Assembly: GCF_029542785.1 (NCBI RefSeq) | Contig: NC_083370.1 | Span: 1,426,001 to 1,490,000 of the forward strand | Origin: Malassezia japonica | Lineage: Eukaryota > Basidiomycota > Malasseziomycetes > Malasseziales > Malasseziaceae | Direction of reading: 5' to 3' | Length of the DNA stretch: 64,000 bases | Shown here: piece by piece, positions 19,042 through 29,340 of the stretch | Position numbering within the stretch: the first letter of the stretch is position 1 | Layout: each line of letters begins with the position of its first letter | Notes under the pieces: model-generated | What the model was told of the DNA's origin: nothing | What the model saw: the letters and a program-made list of their open reading frames with translations, nothing else | The model's database searches: none | Made by a program: the position numbers and the translations under genes

Positions 19042-19922
19042 CTATTCCCTCTTCCGTAGGCGCTTGGGCTCGGGCTGGTCGCGCGGCGCGGCGTGGGTAG
19101 TTTCGGGTGCGGCGTGCACACGCTTGGCATTCCCAGCAGGCTCCTCGGCAGCGTGAGTCTGCGGTGTAAAGGAGGGGACGTTGGGGTTGAGCTGCGTCTT
19201 GGGCTCACCTCCATCCGCATCTGCATCCGCCTCGGCAGGGCCCGAGGCAACCGGCGCCTGCCTAAGCGAGGCATCGATCGACTCGTGGAGCTTCTGCAGC
19301 TGAGCCACAATCGCATCCAGACCACTCCGTGTCTCGGCAGTGATGCTGGAAAACGACTCATTCTCCTGCTTGAGTGCCGCGACACGCTCCTGGAGCGACT
19401 GCAGCGTGCTCTCCATGTCTTCGCGGCTGGGGTATACAACAATCTTGCGCGCGAGCTCGTCGTACTCGATGCGGTTCTGCCGCGTCTGCTGCGCTGCCTC
19501 GAGTTCTTTCTTGAGACGCGCAATATTTTTACGCTCTTCCTCGCATGATGCGTCTGGGTCAGCGGCGGGATACGTACGTAGCGCGGCTGCCTCGCTGTCG
19601 TACGCCTCGATTTCGCGCTGGGTGGTCGACTGAGACGTGGCCTGCAAGCGGTTAAGGTGATTGCAGAACAAATCGAGGTCGCTCTTTAGCATTATGACCG
19701 CCGCATTGCTGTATAAGTAGATGCAAAGTACGTACTGTTCCTCGTCGCTGGCAGCTTGCGCAACGGTCGTGATGCGTTTTGTGAGGCGCCGGAGGTATTT
19801 CTCGTCTGTGGCCAGGCGCGCTTTAAGGATATCATCTAAGGAGTAAGTATGCACATTCCATAGGAGTACTTACCCTGCTCCTGGCCCGTAAGGAGCGCCA
19901 TGGCCGGCTGTGTGTCGGTCAT
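19042..19922 (-). CDS. THO complex subunit 7-like coiled-coil protein
   Basis: Exons 19922-19874, 19835-19736, 19708-19042; introns 38 and 27 nt; 271 residues. It starts MTDTQPAMALLTGQEQ and continues DDILKARLATDEKYLRRLTKR. The central coiled coil contains NRIEYDELARKIVVYPSREDM, which matches the YDxLAKxI...P.R signature of THOC7. THO/TREX couples transcription to mRNA export. The C-terminal tail is Ala/Pro-rich and ends in a basic KRLRKRE. The 27-nt intron (19709-19735) is a multiple of three with no stop, so retention would insert nine hydrophobic residues; splicing restores a normal heptad region. The assignment rests on a short motif, so a different coiled-coil protein remains possible. 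Confidence 0.62.
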
Positions 19923-20216
19923 CGTCGCCGCGCCTCGCCAACAAGTGGAGTGTGCGTCGTGCGGGGATCTATGTACTTTCCTGGCATACAAACCTTGCTC
20001 ACCCAACCCCGGGAGAGATGCTATGAGGTTCACCAACGTCAAGACGCGTGGACATAGAATGTATTCACAGCTATGCCTGCATTGAGAGGCGCGCTGCTCT
20101 CAAGGGAATACTAGCACAAAGAGGAGCGCCACCCAACAAGGGTGTACGCGGCACTCGGGACCGCTGCTACGTTTTGGCTGCCGAACAAAGCGTTCGGCAG
20201 TGTCGTAAATTCAAGT

Positions 20217-20896
20217 TTAGGCCTGGACCTTCTTGACGGCGGCACCGAGGATGCGGCGGCGCTGCTTCTTGAGGACCTGAACGTGGAAGCGCTCGACTGC
20301 AGTGTCAGTATACTGTGCAATGAAAAAAACTTACAGTCAGTAGTGTTCTTGCGCGTCTCGCGGGCCTGGAGAGTCTTGGCCCACTTGGTGTTGGCCCACT
20401 TCTCCGCAACACCCGAAGCATCGAAGGCCTTCTTCACAGCGGTGGTGCCGGCAGCGAGAGGAAGCTGGATCTTCAGGGGGGTGAGGGTCATCTCACGGTA
20501 GCGCAGAGGCTGGCGAGCGACACCGGTCGACGGGCCGTCGATCATGGCCTGCAGAGTTAGCATATGTTCCAAAAAAGGGGTGGACCATTCGAGTCATGCC
20601 GTGGTGGTTATGGTGCTGGGTTCATCCGGCGACGTCGAAAGCGCGGCAGCGCGAGTAGCACACGCACCGTCGTGTTCTTCTCAGCCCTTCCGCACCTCTT
20701 GATCTGTCGCAGAAAGCTCACCGGCCCCAAAGCAACACGGCATGTCTGTCCTGTCTCCTCCCTCTTGTGCTGTACTTACCCTGTTCTGGTCAATGATCTC
20801 AACAATGACGGCGATCTTGTTCTTGTTCTCGCCGTTGTTGAGGAGGACGACACGGCCGACCTCAACGTAGCGCTTGAAAGACTCCTGCGAACCCAT
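20217..20896 (-). CDS. RPL14: 60S ribosomal protein eL14
   Basis: Exons 20896-20780, 20548-20335, 20296-20217; introns 231 and 38 nt; 136 residues. The sequence MGSQESFKRYVEVGRVVLLN, IVEIIDQNRAMIDGPSTGV, RYREMTLTPLKIQLP and FERFHVQVLKKQRRRILGAA is eL14. The first intron is long and has 9-bp complementary arms (20595-20603 and 20736-20744), which would bring donor and branch site together. The promoter is shared with KCS1 and contains three CACGTG sites. Confidence 0.95.
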
Positions 20897-21238
20897 GACG
20901 TTTAGAGAACCTTGGAGGAGGATGCTGGAAGAGGCGCTGCGCTCGCGGCGTGGCAAGCCCACGTCGCGCTGAATCTAAACACGTGATCTATGCAGTTTTG
21001 GAACCACTCGTCATTCTGCCCACGTGGATGCCAGGTGGGCCGCCAAAACACGTGGGATACCCGACCTCCACCGCGCACGAGCGCACGTTGATCGCTCACG
21101 CCAGGCCGCGACCGGGGCTGCTGTGGACGCCCGTTGCCTCTCTATACCAAGCCGCTAGCACTTTGCTAGAGTGATTGTAGGCACTTGGGCAGTAGCCAAA
21201 TACACTCGCATACCGCGTTCGGTGACTGCAGGGCCTGC
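20897..21238. promoter_or_regulatory. 342 bp divergent promoter, eL14 / KCS1, with three CACGTG sites
   Basis: CACGTG occurs at 20980-20985, 21021-21026 and 21049-21054, three copies in 75 bp. This is the densest cluster of the hexamer in the window. No other gene or repeat is visible in this gap. Confidence 0.55.
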
Positions 21239-23926
21239 ATGACCATGCACCCTACCAGTCCTCATGTTATGAACCCCGATGACCATATTCCGTGCTCCGC
21301 GCCGAGTGCTCTCACACCGAGCACTGCGAGACTGATGTCAGGGCAGAGCAGCGTGGAGCGCCCGAACAGCGTCCCACCGCTCGTACCCCGCGACGATGCC
21401 GACGACGAGCAAGTCGATCCCTCGTCGCCGTCGTCGCCACGCGTGGGCACGGGCCGCAAGGCCACTGTATCTTTAAATTTGTTTATGGCGACGCAGATGG
21501 GCAATGTTTCTGCAGCACCATCTCCCGCATATACCGCTGACGCGCGCGCTCCTGACTTGCACGAAGCCGCAAGGGAGGACAAGAGCACGCCGTATACCGA
21601 GCCAAACTTGCCGAGCGCAGTAGATACCGAGGCGGCCACTCCGCGTGCGTTGTTTGAGCGGTCACCTGCAGTAGTGGTCTCGCGCCGCGAAAGCGACGTG
21701 AAGCGCACCGCGACGCGTCCTGTTGTCCCGGATAGCGATCTGCTGAGCAGTTCGGTGATGTACGACGACAGTGACGCTGGAGATACCTCGTTCGTGAGCA
21801 ACTCGAGCGACGCCTCGTCGAGCAGTTCGTCGAGTGTGTCGGACGATGGCCGTACCGAGCCCGAAGTGCGTCCGCTGCCTCCTGGCTCGTACCCCGCCGC
21901 GTCGCCACAGACGATCACCATTCCATCGCCAAATATTGCGGACGATGGCGGTATGCATCCCCGGAAGCACCACCACCACCACGTGCAGGACTCATCGGAG
22001 CCCCCGCCGAATGTTGTGCAGCTGCAGCCTTTCAACCACCAGGTTGGCGGCCACAACCACATCTTTCAGTTCTCACGGCGCGCCGTGTGCAAGCCGCTCG
22101 TTTCCCGAGAGAACCAGTTTTACGAGGCGCTCGAGCGCGACCACCCCGATATGCTCGCGTTTGTGCCACAATACCTCGGTGTGCTGAACGTCACGTACCG
22201 CCACGTCCAACGTGATGCCGAGGCGGAAGGCGAGGCTGGCACGACACCGTCGAGCCAGCCGGCGCGGCGCAAGGTCTTTGAAGGCCAAGACGAGTCGGAC
22301 GAGGTTCCCGAAGTCGCACTGGATATGAACCAGCACATTATTCCCGATTGGCTCCTGCGCAAATCGCGCGCGGCGCACCAGCGGCATAGCAGCGAGACGA
22401 ACGCAGGCCCTTCGCGGTCTGCCGAGTCGGACTCGCACATGGCGCACGATGGTGCGCTGGATACCGACGAGCCCTCGCTGCACAACTGCATCTTGGGCAC
22501 AGGGAGCACGTCCGTCAACCGCCGGCTCCAGGAGCAGGTGATCCGCGAAGTCTTTCACCAGTCCAAGCCGCGGAACCCCCGCGGACGGCGCAGCGAGACG
22601 ACCGACGAGCGCGGCCGGCTGGCTAAGTCGTGGGACGAGAAGAAGGATGCAGTCTCCGGCCTCTCGTCGTTGGACGACTCGGAGCGGTGGCAGAATGCGC
22701 GGCACGTTTCGGTCGACGCGGTGACGCTGCCCTCCGAGGCGCCGAGCACGCCGACGCCTGCACCGGGCACGCCGATGGCAGCGCCTGCATCTGCGACGCC
22801 CAAGAGCGGGACGTCGGACGCGTCGCCGCGCCCTCGCCAGGAGCAATTTTTGCTGCTAGAGGACCTGACTGGCGGCCTCAAGGCGCCCTGCGTGCTGGAT
22901 CTCAAGATGGGTACGCGTCAGTACGGCATGGACGCCACGGATGCCAAGAAGCGCAGCCAAACCAGCAAGTGCAACAAGACGACGAGCCGCTGCAAAGGTG
23001 TGCGTATTTGCGGTATGCAAATGTACGATGCACGCACGGAGCAATTCATCTTCCAGGACAAGTACTACGGCCGGAGCATCAAGCCGAGCGAGTTTACCGA
23101 GGCGCTCGAGCGTTTCTTCTTCAACGGCTACCAGGTACTTATCCACCACGTCCCGGTTATGGTCGACAAGCTGTACCGCCTTGCGCGGCACGCCTGCAAG
23201 CTGAATGGTTACCGGTTTTATGCGAGCAGCCTGCTGCTTATCTACGACGGCGACCTGCGCCGGCAGAATGCGCTGCTGGATGCGTTTGAAGCAGAGCTGC
23301 CGTGTGGCACGTCGCGCGTGCCCTCCTCGGCGAGCTCCGAGATCAGCCCCGATATGCAGGCCCTGCAGCTGAGCGGCGAGCCGAGCCCGCTCACGACCGG
23401 CTCCGTTGCTCCGAGCTCCGTGTCCTCTGCGACGGTGCTGACGCTCCCCTCGCCTACGATCTCTGCGACAACGCCGCCATCGACGACCGACTCCCATTCG
23501 CAGTGGCGCCGCGCGCGCCGCCTGGGCTATATTAATATCCGCATTATCGACTTTGCGCATTGTACGACTGGCGACGACTTTTACTTCCCAGCCGACCATG
23601 ATGGCCGGCCGCCGAGTAAGCCGGAAGAGATGGCACTCCCGATCGCGCGCCTTCCTCCGCAGCACCGCGACGAGCCCGACGCTGGGTATCTATGGGGTCT
23701 GCGGTGCCTCGCGTTGGCCTTTCGCGAGATTTGGGAGCGCGAACGTGTGCGCCGTATCGACGCGGCGCTCAGTGCCCTGCCACTGGATGCGTCTGTCTCC
23801 TCTCGCGAGATCGCGGTACGCAGTGTGGACATTGGCGAGCTCAACGTGCCCGGCGCAGAGATCTTTACCGAGCTCTTTGGCACCGAGGACGAGCCTGGTT
23901 CGCTCTCTGGCTATATTTCCTCGTAG
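21239..23926 (+). CDS. KCS1: inositol hexakisphosphate kinase, Kcs1 type
   Basis: An 895-residue protein. The catalytic signature PxxxDxKxG is PCVLDLKMG at residues 550-558. [26 protein letters not shown] and [11 protein letters not shown] (the IDF metal-binding motif) follow, as in Kcs1/IP6K enzymes that make 5-InsP7. The first ~540 residues are low-complexity Ser/Thr/Pro with a His run (about residues 245) and the conserved [24 protein letters not shown] substrate-side block near residues 280-305. A Ser/Thr-rich insert splits the catalytic domain before IIDF, as in other fungal Kcs1. I chose the ATG at 21239 as the first in-frame one. No intron. Confidence 0.93.
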   Translation: MTMHPTSPHVMNPDDHIPCSAPSALTPSTARLMSGQSSVERPNSVPPLVPRDDADDEQVDPSSPSSPRVGTGRKATVSLNLFMATQMGNVSAAPSPAYTADARAPDLHEAAREDKSTPYTEPNLPSAVDTEAATPRALFERSPAVVVSRRESDVKRTATRPVVPDSDLLSSSVMYDDSDAGDTSFVSNSSDASSSSSSSVSDDGRTEPEVRPLPPGSYPAASPQTITIPSPNIADDGGMHPRKHHHHHVQDSSEPPPNVVQLQPFNHQVGGHNHIFQFSRRAVCKPLVSRENQFYEALERDHPDMLAFVPQYLGVLNVTYRHVQRDAEAEGEAGTTPSSQPARRKVFEGQDESDEVPEVALDMNQHIIPDWLLRKSRAAHQRHSSETNAGPSRSAESDSHMAHDGALDTDEPSLHNCILGTGSTSVNRRLQEQVIREVFHQSKPRNPRGRRSETTDERGRLAKSWDEKKDAVSGLSSLDDSERWQNARHVSVDAVTLPSEAPSTPTPAPGTPMAAPASATPKSGTSDASPRPRQEQFLLLEDLTGGLKAPCVLDLKMGTRQYGMDATDAKKRSQTSKCNKTTSRCKGVRICGMQMYDARTEQFIFQDKYYGRSIKPSEFTEALERFFFNGYQVLIHHVPVMVDKLYRLARHACKLNGYRFYASSLLLIYDGDLRRQNALLDAFEAELPCGTSRVPSSASSEISPDMQALQLSGEPSPLTTGSVAPSSVSSATVLTLPSPTISATTPPSTTDSHSQWRRARRLGYINIRIIDFAHCTTGDDFYFPADHDGRPPSKPEEMALPIARLPPQHRDEPDAGYLWGLRCLALAFREIWERERVRRIDAALSALPLDASVSSREIAVRSVDIGELNVPGAEIFTELFGTEDEPGSLSGYISS

Positions 23927-24030
23927 CCCCGCTTGGCCCGAGCGCATGGTTAGCAATGAATTATATAATCGAATGTCAGCTATGCCATTGCGGCGCGTGG
24001 CTGGAGCCGGCTTCACACACGGCGTGATCC

Positions 24031-26022
24031 ATGGGACGAAGAGACCTCTCGACGCGCACGGCGTCTTTATTTTTGGGAAAGGATCATGAGCGATGGGCGC
24101 CGCACGACCCCGATCGTATGGTGGGGCCAGTGTGGAAGGGCGTCAAGAGTGCGCAATCGGCTGGCATGAGTCAGTGGAACGATGCACCGACCCGCCTGCC
24201 GATGCGTGCGAGCTCGCTGGGAATCATTGCTGAATATGCGCATGAGGCGCTACCGGTGAATGGAAGTGCAATGGATGGCGCTGTGCCACTGGATTGGAAG
24301 ATGGAGACGGAGCGCTCGCTCTTTCCGCCCCGGAAACGCTCGCCGGGCGTCCTGTGGATGCAGTCGGGCATGCCGCGCTCACCACGCTCGCCTGATGCAC
24401 GCTTTGATGTAAAAGCACCCGTGCCGGAAGAGGACGTGGCCGATGTGCTCACCGAGTCTTCACTGCAGTCGCCGAAGTCACTTGCGCCACCCAAAATTGC
24501 GCAGCCCGCACGCCCCTCGTCGCTGAATGTGGCCAGCGGGGCGAGCACTGCGCCGGTATCGCGGGTCGAGACCACGTTTGCGGCACCTACACCCCTCTTT
24601 GCATCCAAGCACCCCCCGCCGGCGTGGGAGCAGCTCCCGAGTGTCGAGTCACGGCGTAACCGCCGCTCGCGTCTGCTGCGTATTGCCGAGAAGGACCGTG
24701 AGCGTTCGCGGCCCGGCACGCCCGAGCATGGCGCGCGGATCGAGCCGCGGATCCCCCTGTACGGCGACCTAGAGATGTGGAAGCTGTGTCCCCGCCGCAC
24801 GGTCGAGCACGTCGAAGGCACGCTGTACGATTCCGAAGGACCGTTTATGGAGGGCGCGACCAGCGACAGTCTGAGTGTGCGTCTTTTCTATGCGCCGGGT
24901 GTGGACGGCGCGGACGGCGTGTCATACCTCATTACCACGCCGGACAACCGTGTGTTTAGTGCTGCAAAGCGGCGGCGGTGGGCGATGGATAACCACGGCA
25001 ACTTTTTTGCCGCGATGGAGATCAAGAGTGTCGAGTCGAAGCTCGCTGCTGTCCACAGCGACATCCACGATCAGGTATACGCGGAAGAGTACGAGCGCGA
25101 TCTGCGCAAGCACTTTTTGGGCGATGTGCTCGACGAGCTGCAAAAGGCCGAGTCGCTGATGACCGGCCCGCGCCGGCAGACGCCGCATCTCTTGCAGACC
25201 GAGGACGGAAAGCTGGTGCGTCTGGAGGAAGACTTTCCGGAGGAGGCGTTCTTTGCGATCGCCGGGAGCGCCGAGCAGGAACTGTACCCGGTCATTGCCA
25301 AGGTGTTTGTCGAGGCGATCCAGCTCCTCTGGGAACTGCACTCGCACGGCTGGATGCACGGCGATATCAAGCTCGAGAATCTCATGTTTGACTCGTCGGC
25401 CAAGCTCGTGCTGATCGACTTTGAGAACGCGAGTCCATTCCGCGGCTCGCGGCAGCATGACGGCAAGATCCAGCTGCTGAGCTTTGACTGGACACCGCCG
25501 GAGCTCGAGGTAAGCCACCTCGGGCGGCGCATGGGGCCGTCCGGCGACCTGTGGGCGCTGGGATGCAATCTCATTCGCGCATTTGCGCTGCGGGACGGCG
25601 TCGAAGATACGACTGTGCGCGAAATGCTTCTGGGCCCGGGTCTCCCGTCGTTCTTTGCATTCCGCGAGACACTGCTCGGCGGCCCTGGACGCGACTTTGG
25701 CGTGGACCTCGGTCCGCTGCTCGAGGCGGCCGACACGGAGCAGCCTGCGCCGCTCATCCACCCTGCGCGCCTCTTGCGCCGCTTTGCACACACCTCGCCC
25801 CGGCTCCTGCAGTACGTCCTAGCGCACGCAGTGACCCCCACGCCCGCCGAGCGCAATGAGCGGCGCGGTGTCGAGCTTGCGCAAGAAATGCTGCACGACC
25901 CCCAAAATGTCCCGCTCTGGCAGTCGGTCAAGACGGCGCTCGCGACTTCGATCGAGATGAGTGGTAGTGCATGGGTGCGCCCGAAGCTCGACGAAGCGCG
26001 GGCGATCATGGAGCTCTCGTAG
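24031..26022 (+). CDS. divergent protein kinase-like protein with DFE in place of DFG
   Basis: A 663-residue protein. The first ~240 residues are low-complexity. The C-lobe of a protein kinase is clear: catalytic loop HGDIKLENLMF (H443, D445, K447, N450), then LIDFENASPF where DFG is D463-F464-E465, WTPPELEV as an APE-like segment and SGDLWALGCNLIRAF as subdomain IX. The N-lobe lacks an obvious glycine-rich loop; MEIKSVESK may supply the VAIK-type lysine. Catalytic Asp and Asn are kept, so activity is possible despite the Glu. I do not recognise a named orthologue. It lies 104 bp downstream of KCS1 on the same strand and converges on the H15-domain gene. Confidence 0.72.
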   Translation: MGRRDLSTRTASLFLGKDHERWAPHDPDRMVGPVWKGVKSAQSAGMSQWNDAPTRLPMRASSLGIIAEYAHEALPVNGSAMDGAVPLDWKMETERSLFPPRKRSPGVLWMQSGMPRSPRSPDARFDVKAPVPEEDVADVLTESSLQSPKSLAPPKIAQPARPSSLNVASGASTAPVSRVETTFAAPTPLFASKHPPPAWEQLPSVESRRNRRSRLLRIAEKDRERSRPGTPEHGARIEPRIPLYGDLEMWKLCPRRTVEHVEGTLYDSEGPFMEGATSDSLSVRLFYAPGVDGADGVSYLITTPDNRVFSAAKRRRWAMDNHGNFFAAMEIKSVESKLAAVHSDIHDQVYAEEYERDLRKHFLGDVLDELQKAESLMTGPRRQTPHLLQTEDGKLVRLEEDFPEEAFFAIAGSAEQELYPVIAKVFVEAIQLLWELHSHGWMHGDIKLENLMFDSSAKLVLIDFENASPFRGSRQHDGKIQLLSFDWTPPELEVSHLGRRMGPSGDLWALGCNLIRAFALRDGVEDTTVREMLLGPGLPSFFAFRETLLGGPGRDFGVDLGPLLEAADTEQPAPLIHPARLLRRFAHTSPRLLQYVLAHAVTPTPAERNERRGVELAQEMLHDPQNVPLWQSVKTALATSIEMSGSAWVRPKLDEARAIMELS

Positions 26023-26070
26023 CTCTTGCTAGATACCAGATTACGAACTAGAATACACTCATTGTACATG

Positions 26071-28689
26071 CTACTCTTCATCGCTCTGTGCGCCGTCCTG
26101 CGCGAGACTCGCGATGAGCGCCTCGAGCTGCGACTGGATCGCTTGGTTCTTTGCCGCATCGTCCATCGACTCGTGATTGTCGGCAGGAAGCATCGCAGCA
26201 ACGTTGGGCGTGTCAGACGGCGGCGCAGGCGCCTCGGTCTGCGCCTCGGCCGTATCAGTCTGGGGCACCTGGACGTCGCCGTCGCGCAGCGTCTCGGTGA
26301 GGTGGCGTACCGCGTCGCCGGACACGTCGACACCGTACGACTTAAGCAGCGACGCCATGCGGCTCTCGCTCGACTCGGCGTGCTCCGGCGTGTCGTCGTC
26401 CGAGTCGTCGCCGCCGTGCGAATTCGTCTCGGAGTGATCGGCCTCCGCCTCGGCGATCGCACGCTCATCGGCAAGGTGCCGCTCGTTTTCGTCGTCGTCA
26501 TCGCCAGCGTTGCCTGCCAGCGCAGCAGTAAGCGTGCGCAGCGCATCGCTATAGTCGGACAAGTCGATACCATCGAGCTCGGTCGACTCGCCTTGTGCCG
26601 GCGCATCGCCTTGGCCACCGGTACGCTGCGCGTCCTGTGACGGGCCAATCTGCTGGAAGGCAGCCTCGAGCGTCTGCGACACCGCCGCATCGAGGTCGGC
26701 CTGCGACGTAGCAGGCCCCTGCTGCTCGGCAGGCGTGGCGTCCTGTGACGCCTGCGCGGCACGCGTTGCCTGGCGCATCAGCGTCTCGATCGAGGCACTC
26801 AGCGAGCCAGGGCCGGACGCCGGCAGCGACGTTGGCAGCTGCGACGTCGGCGCCGAGGCGGGCTTCGCAGCCTCCTCGCCCCGCGTACCGAGCAGGCGCG
26901 AGAGACTCTGCAGCACCGGCGACGAGGCAAAGGCGCCGCTCGCCGGCTGCCCGCTCTCGCCGACCGGTGCCGTGGGCAGCACCGGGTTCGTCTCGACGCC
27001 CGGCGTCGTCGAAAAGCCAGGACGCTGCGCGTGCTTCAGCAGGGCCGATGCCAGCATGCTCGAGAGCGACGAACCCGGCGCGTCGGCGCCGCCGGGAACA
27101 TTCGACGAACGCAGCTGCTGCACAAGCGACGTGAGCGTCGGCGTGAGGTCCGGCGTATTTTGTGACTCGCCGGTCGCGCCGCGCGACCGCTGCTGGTGCG
27201 CCAGCAACAGCGCGGCCGCTGCGGCGCCATTTTGGAAGATGCTGCTCGCAGGATTGTCGAGCGGCGCCGCGCCGGGCTGGCCGTACGGCTTCGGGCCCGG
27301 ACGCAGGCTCTGCAGCAGCCGCGAGTGGGCATTGCGCTGCTTGGTAAACGGACTCGTGGTCTGGCGGTAGGCAGCCGCGCCTTGGAACTGCGCACGCGCC
27401 TTGAACGGGCTCGCGGGCGCGGGGCCCTTGGGTCCGTTGACCATCATCGGATGGTCCTTGCCAACCTGCGGACGGCGCGTCGGCTTGCGACCCGTGTTGC
27501 TGCCGTCCCAGTCTGGGTTGATGCGGTACAGGCTGCCCACCTTGTGCAGGCGGCCGCGCTTGAACGCCTTCTGCAGCGCCTGACTCGCTGAAGGGCGGAA
27601 GTTTTTCATCAGCGGGTACGTGTCCTCCATCCAGTGGAAAAGCATACGCGGCGGCGTGCCATTCACGTCGCCGATCGCTTGCAGACCCTCGACGATCATG
27701 TCTTCGTACGATGGCAGCGTGCTTGTGACACGCGCCGTGTCGCGCTGCGACGAAATGCTGTCGTCGTGGTGGTCGTCGCCGTATCCGCCGCCCGTCTGCG
27801 TGTGCGGCAGCGACGAGCCGAGCGTCGAGGTCGTGGCGAGGCGCGTGTAGTCAAACGGCCCTGGCGTCGGGCGCGGCACGTCCAAGTGCGGCGTGATGCG
27901 CGTTTCCGGCGCATCAGGACGCGACAGCGGCGACGCACTCGCTTGGTTCTGCTCCAGCAGCTTGGAGAGCGTCGAGTTGGCCGGCAGACGCGTGTTGGAC
28001 AAAAGGTTCGCGTTGCTAAGCAGCGACGAGAGGCCGCCGCCGGTCGGGTTCGTGTTCGACGCCTGCTTCGACGGTGCGAGCGGCTGGCCCTGCAGATTGA
28101 GCATCGGCCCGGTGCTGTTGGTGTTGTGGATCGAGTCGAGGATCGCGGCGATGCGCGACGAGATGTTGGCGCTGCTTGAGAGCACCGACTCTTGGGTGTG
28201 ATCCACGGCCGGCGATTCACTCGACGGCTGTTGCTGCTGCTCGGCGGCTTCGGGCGCGGCGCTGCTCGGTGCGGGTATCGACGGGGTATAGGGTCGTGGC
28301 ACCGCCGGCTCAGGCGCGGGCGGCGCAGGCGCGTCGACTTGCGGCGCGTGGTCCGAGCCGGTGTCGCTGGGATGCACCTCGGTAGCGGCGGCGACGGCCG
28401 ATGCGGCCTGTTCGAGGTGGTGTTGTGTCACGCGTTCCTCGATGCTGTCCGGATAGAGGAGGGCGTACAGATCGGCCTCGTACTGGGTATCGTTCAAGAG
28501 CTGTTCGACCTGGTGGAGGGCTTGAATCAGCTCTTGCTTCGAGAGGCAGTCCAAATAAGCATCGGCCAGGATGGGACGCTCTGCCGGTGCGCGCGGGCGC
28601 TTATGCGTGTGCGTCGTCGGCGTGGAGGTGGTCAGTACGTCATCCGGGGAGTGGGAGCGCTTGAGCGCGAGAGATGGTCCGCCTTGCAT
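26071..28689 (-). CDS. large low-complexity protein with an internal H15 (linker-histone-like) winged helix
   Basis: An 872-residue protein without introns. Residues ~325-393 (PSYEDMIVEGLQAIGDVNG, then LFHWMEDTYPLMKNFRPSAS, LQKAFKRGRLHKVGSLYRIN) follow the H1/H5 globular-domain pattern: three helices and a beta wing ending in G-x-x-K-V-G-S-Y-R. The flanks are Gln/Ser/Pro/Ala-rich, and the C-terminus is acidic (DDDDENE, HGGDDSDDD), not a basic histone tail. Near the N-terminus KRPR lies in a basic nuclear-localisation-like stretch, followed by a helical block LADAYLDCLSKQELIQALHQ. It is probably a nuclear DNA-binding regulator. It is not the canonical linker histone and I do not recognise an orthologue. 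Confidence 0.65.
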   Translation of the reverse strand: MQGGPSLALKRSHSPDDVLTTSTPTTHTHKRPRAPAERPILADAYLDCLSKQELIQALHQVEQLLNDTQYEADLYALLYPDSIEERVTQHHLEQAASAVAAATEVHPSDTGSDHAPQVDAPAPPAPEPAVPRPYTPSIPAPSSAAPEAAEQQQQPSSESPAVDHTQESVLSSSANISSRIAAILDSIHNTNSTGPMLNLQGQPLAPSKQASNTNPTGGGLSSLLSNANLLSNTRLPANSTLSKLLEQNQASASPLSRPDAPETRITPHLDVPRPTPGPFDYTRLATTSTLGSSLPHTQTGGGYGDDHHDDSISSQRDTARVTSTLPSYEDMIVEGLQAIGDVNGTPPRMLFHWMEDTYPLMKNFRPSASQALQKAFKRGRLHKVGSLYRINPDWDGSNTGRKPTRRPQVGKDHPMMVNGPKGPAPASPFKARAQFQGAAAYRQTTSPFTKQRNAHSRLLQSLRPGPKPYGQPGAAPLDNPASSIFQNGAAAAALLLAHQQRSRGATGESQNTPDLTPTLTSLVQQLRSSNVPGGADAPGSSLSSMLASALLKHAQRPGFSTTPGVETNPVLPTAPVGESGQPASGAFASSPVLQSLSRLLGTRGEEAAKPASAPTSQLPTSLPASGPGSLSASIETLMRQATRAAQASQDATPAEQQGPATSQADLDAAVSQTLEAAFQQIGPSQDAQRTGGQGDAPAQGESTELDGIDLSDYSDALRTLTAALAGNAGDDDDENERHLADERAIAEAEADHSETNSHGGDDSDDDTPEHAESSESRMASLLKSYGVDVSGDAVRHLTETLRDGDVQVPQTDTAEAQTEAPAPPSDTPNVAAMLPADNHESMDDAAKNQAIQSQLEALIASLAQDGAQSDEE

Positions 28690-29340
28690 GTTGATGGCGG
28701 CGGGGTGCGCGACCGCGTCCGATGCACCCGAGGCACCCGCTTACGCGCGGAGCGAGGCGTAGACGGGAGCGCGTCGGGTGAGTGTTGATCTCCAATTGAC
28801 ACGCGAGGTGTCCTGTGCGCACGGCCTTGCTGACTCGTGATCCCTGGCGCCGATCCTACGACGTCAGGCGTTGAATTTGGAGCTGTATAGTTCGGTGGCG
28901 AAGGAGTGGCGGAGTGCCTGTCGAAAACTGTACAATTTGCTGGGGTTCTGCCGCCGGTATTGCCCACGTGGCTTTACAGGGAGGAGCGCACGTGCTCGGT
29001 GCGCTACGAACAATAGCCGGTAAGAGCGAGTAAATTGTGCGAATAGGGAAATTGAAAACACTCTGCACCGTGTTTTTTAGTCTGCATTGCGGTACATATA
29101 GCTGCATATCCGGGCGCAGCCTCGGACGAATTGCGCGGCTTAACGCTGTAACGGTGCGGGGTATTATGTGCCCCATGCACGATACCGCGTGGATAAACGA
29201 AAAATCACACTGGGCGCGTGACAGCCCCCAGTGCCCAGTGCAGTGTCGTTGGAATATCTAGGACCGGCACCGCTGGCTATTCTCGCTTTGACTTACACCA
29301 CTGGTGAACTTTGGTGCCGTCCTTGTGTATTCATACGAAG
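28690..29340. promoter_or_regulatory. 651 bp divergent intergenic region, largest gap in the window
   Basis: It separates the H15 gene (minus) and the hydrolase gene (plus). One CACGTG lies at 28967-28972. I looked for tRNA A/B boxes, repeats and small spliced genes and saw none. Confidence 0.45.

Noticed and set aside
25071..26762. 563-codon minus-strand frame spanning the kinase and H15 genes
   Set aside because: Low-complexity Arg/Ser composition and overlap with two better-supported genes in other frames.
28690..29340. tRNA or other small RNA gene in the largest gap
   Set aside because: No A box/B box pair or cloverleaf could be found by reading either strand.
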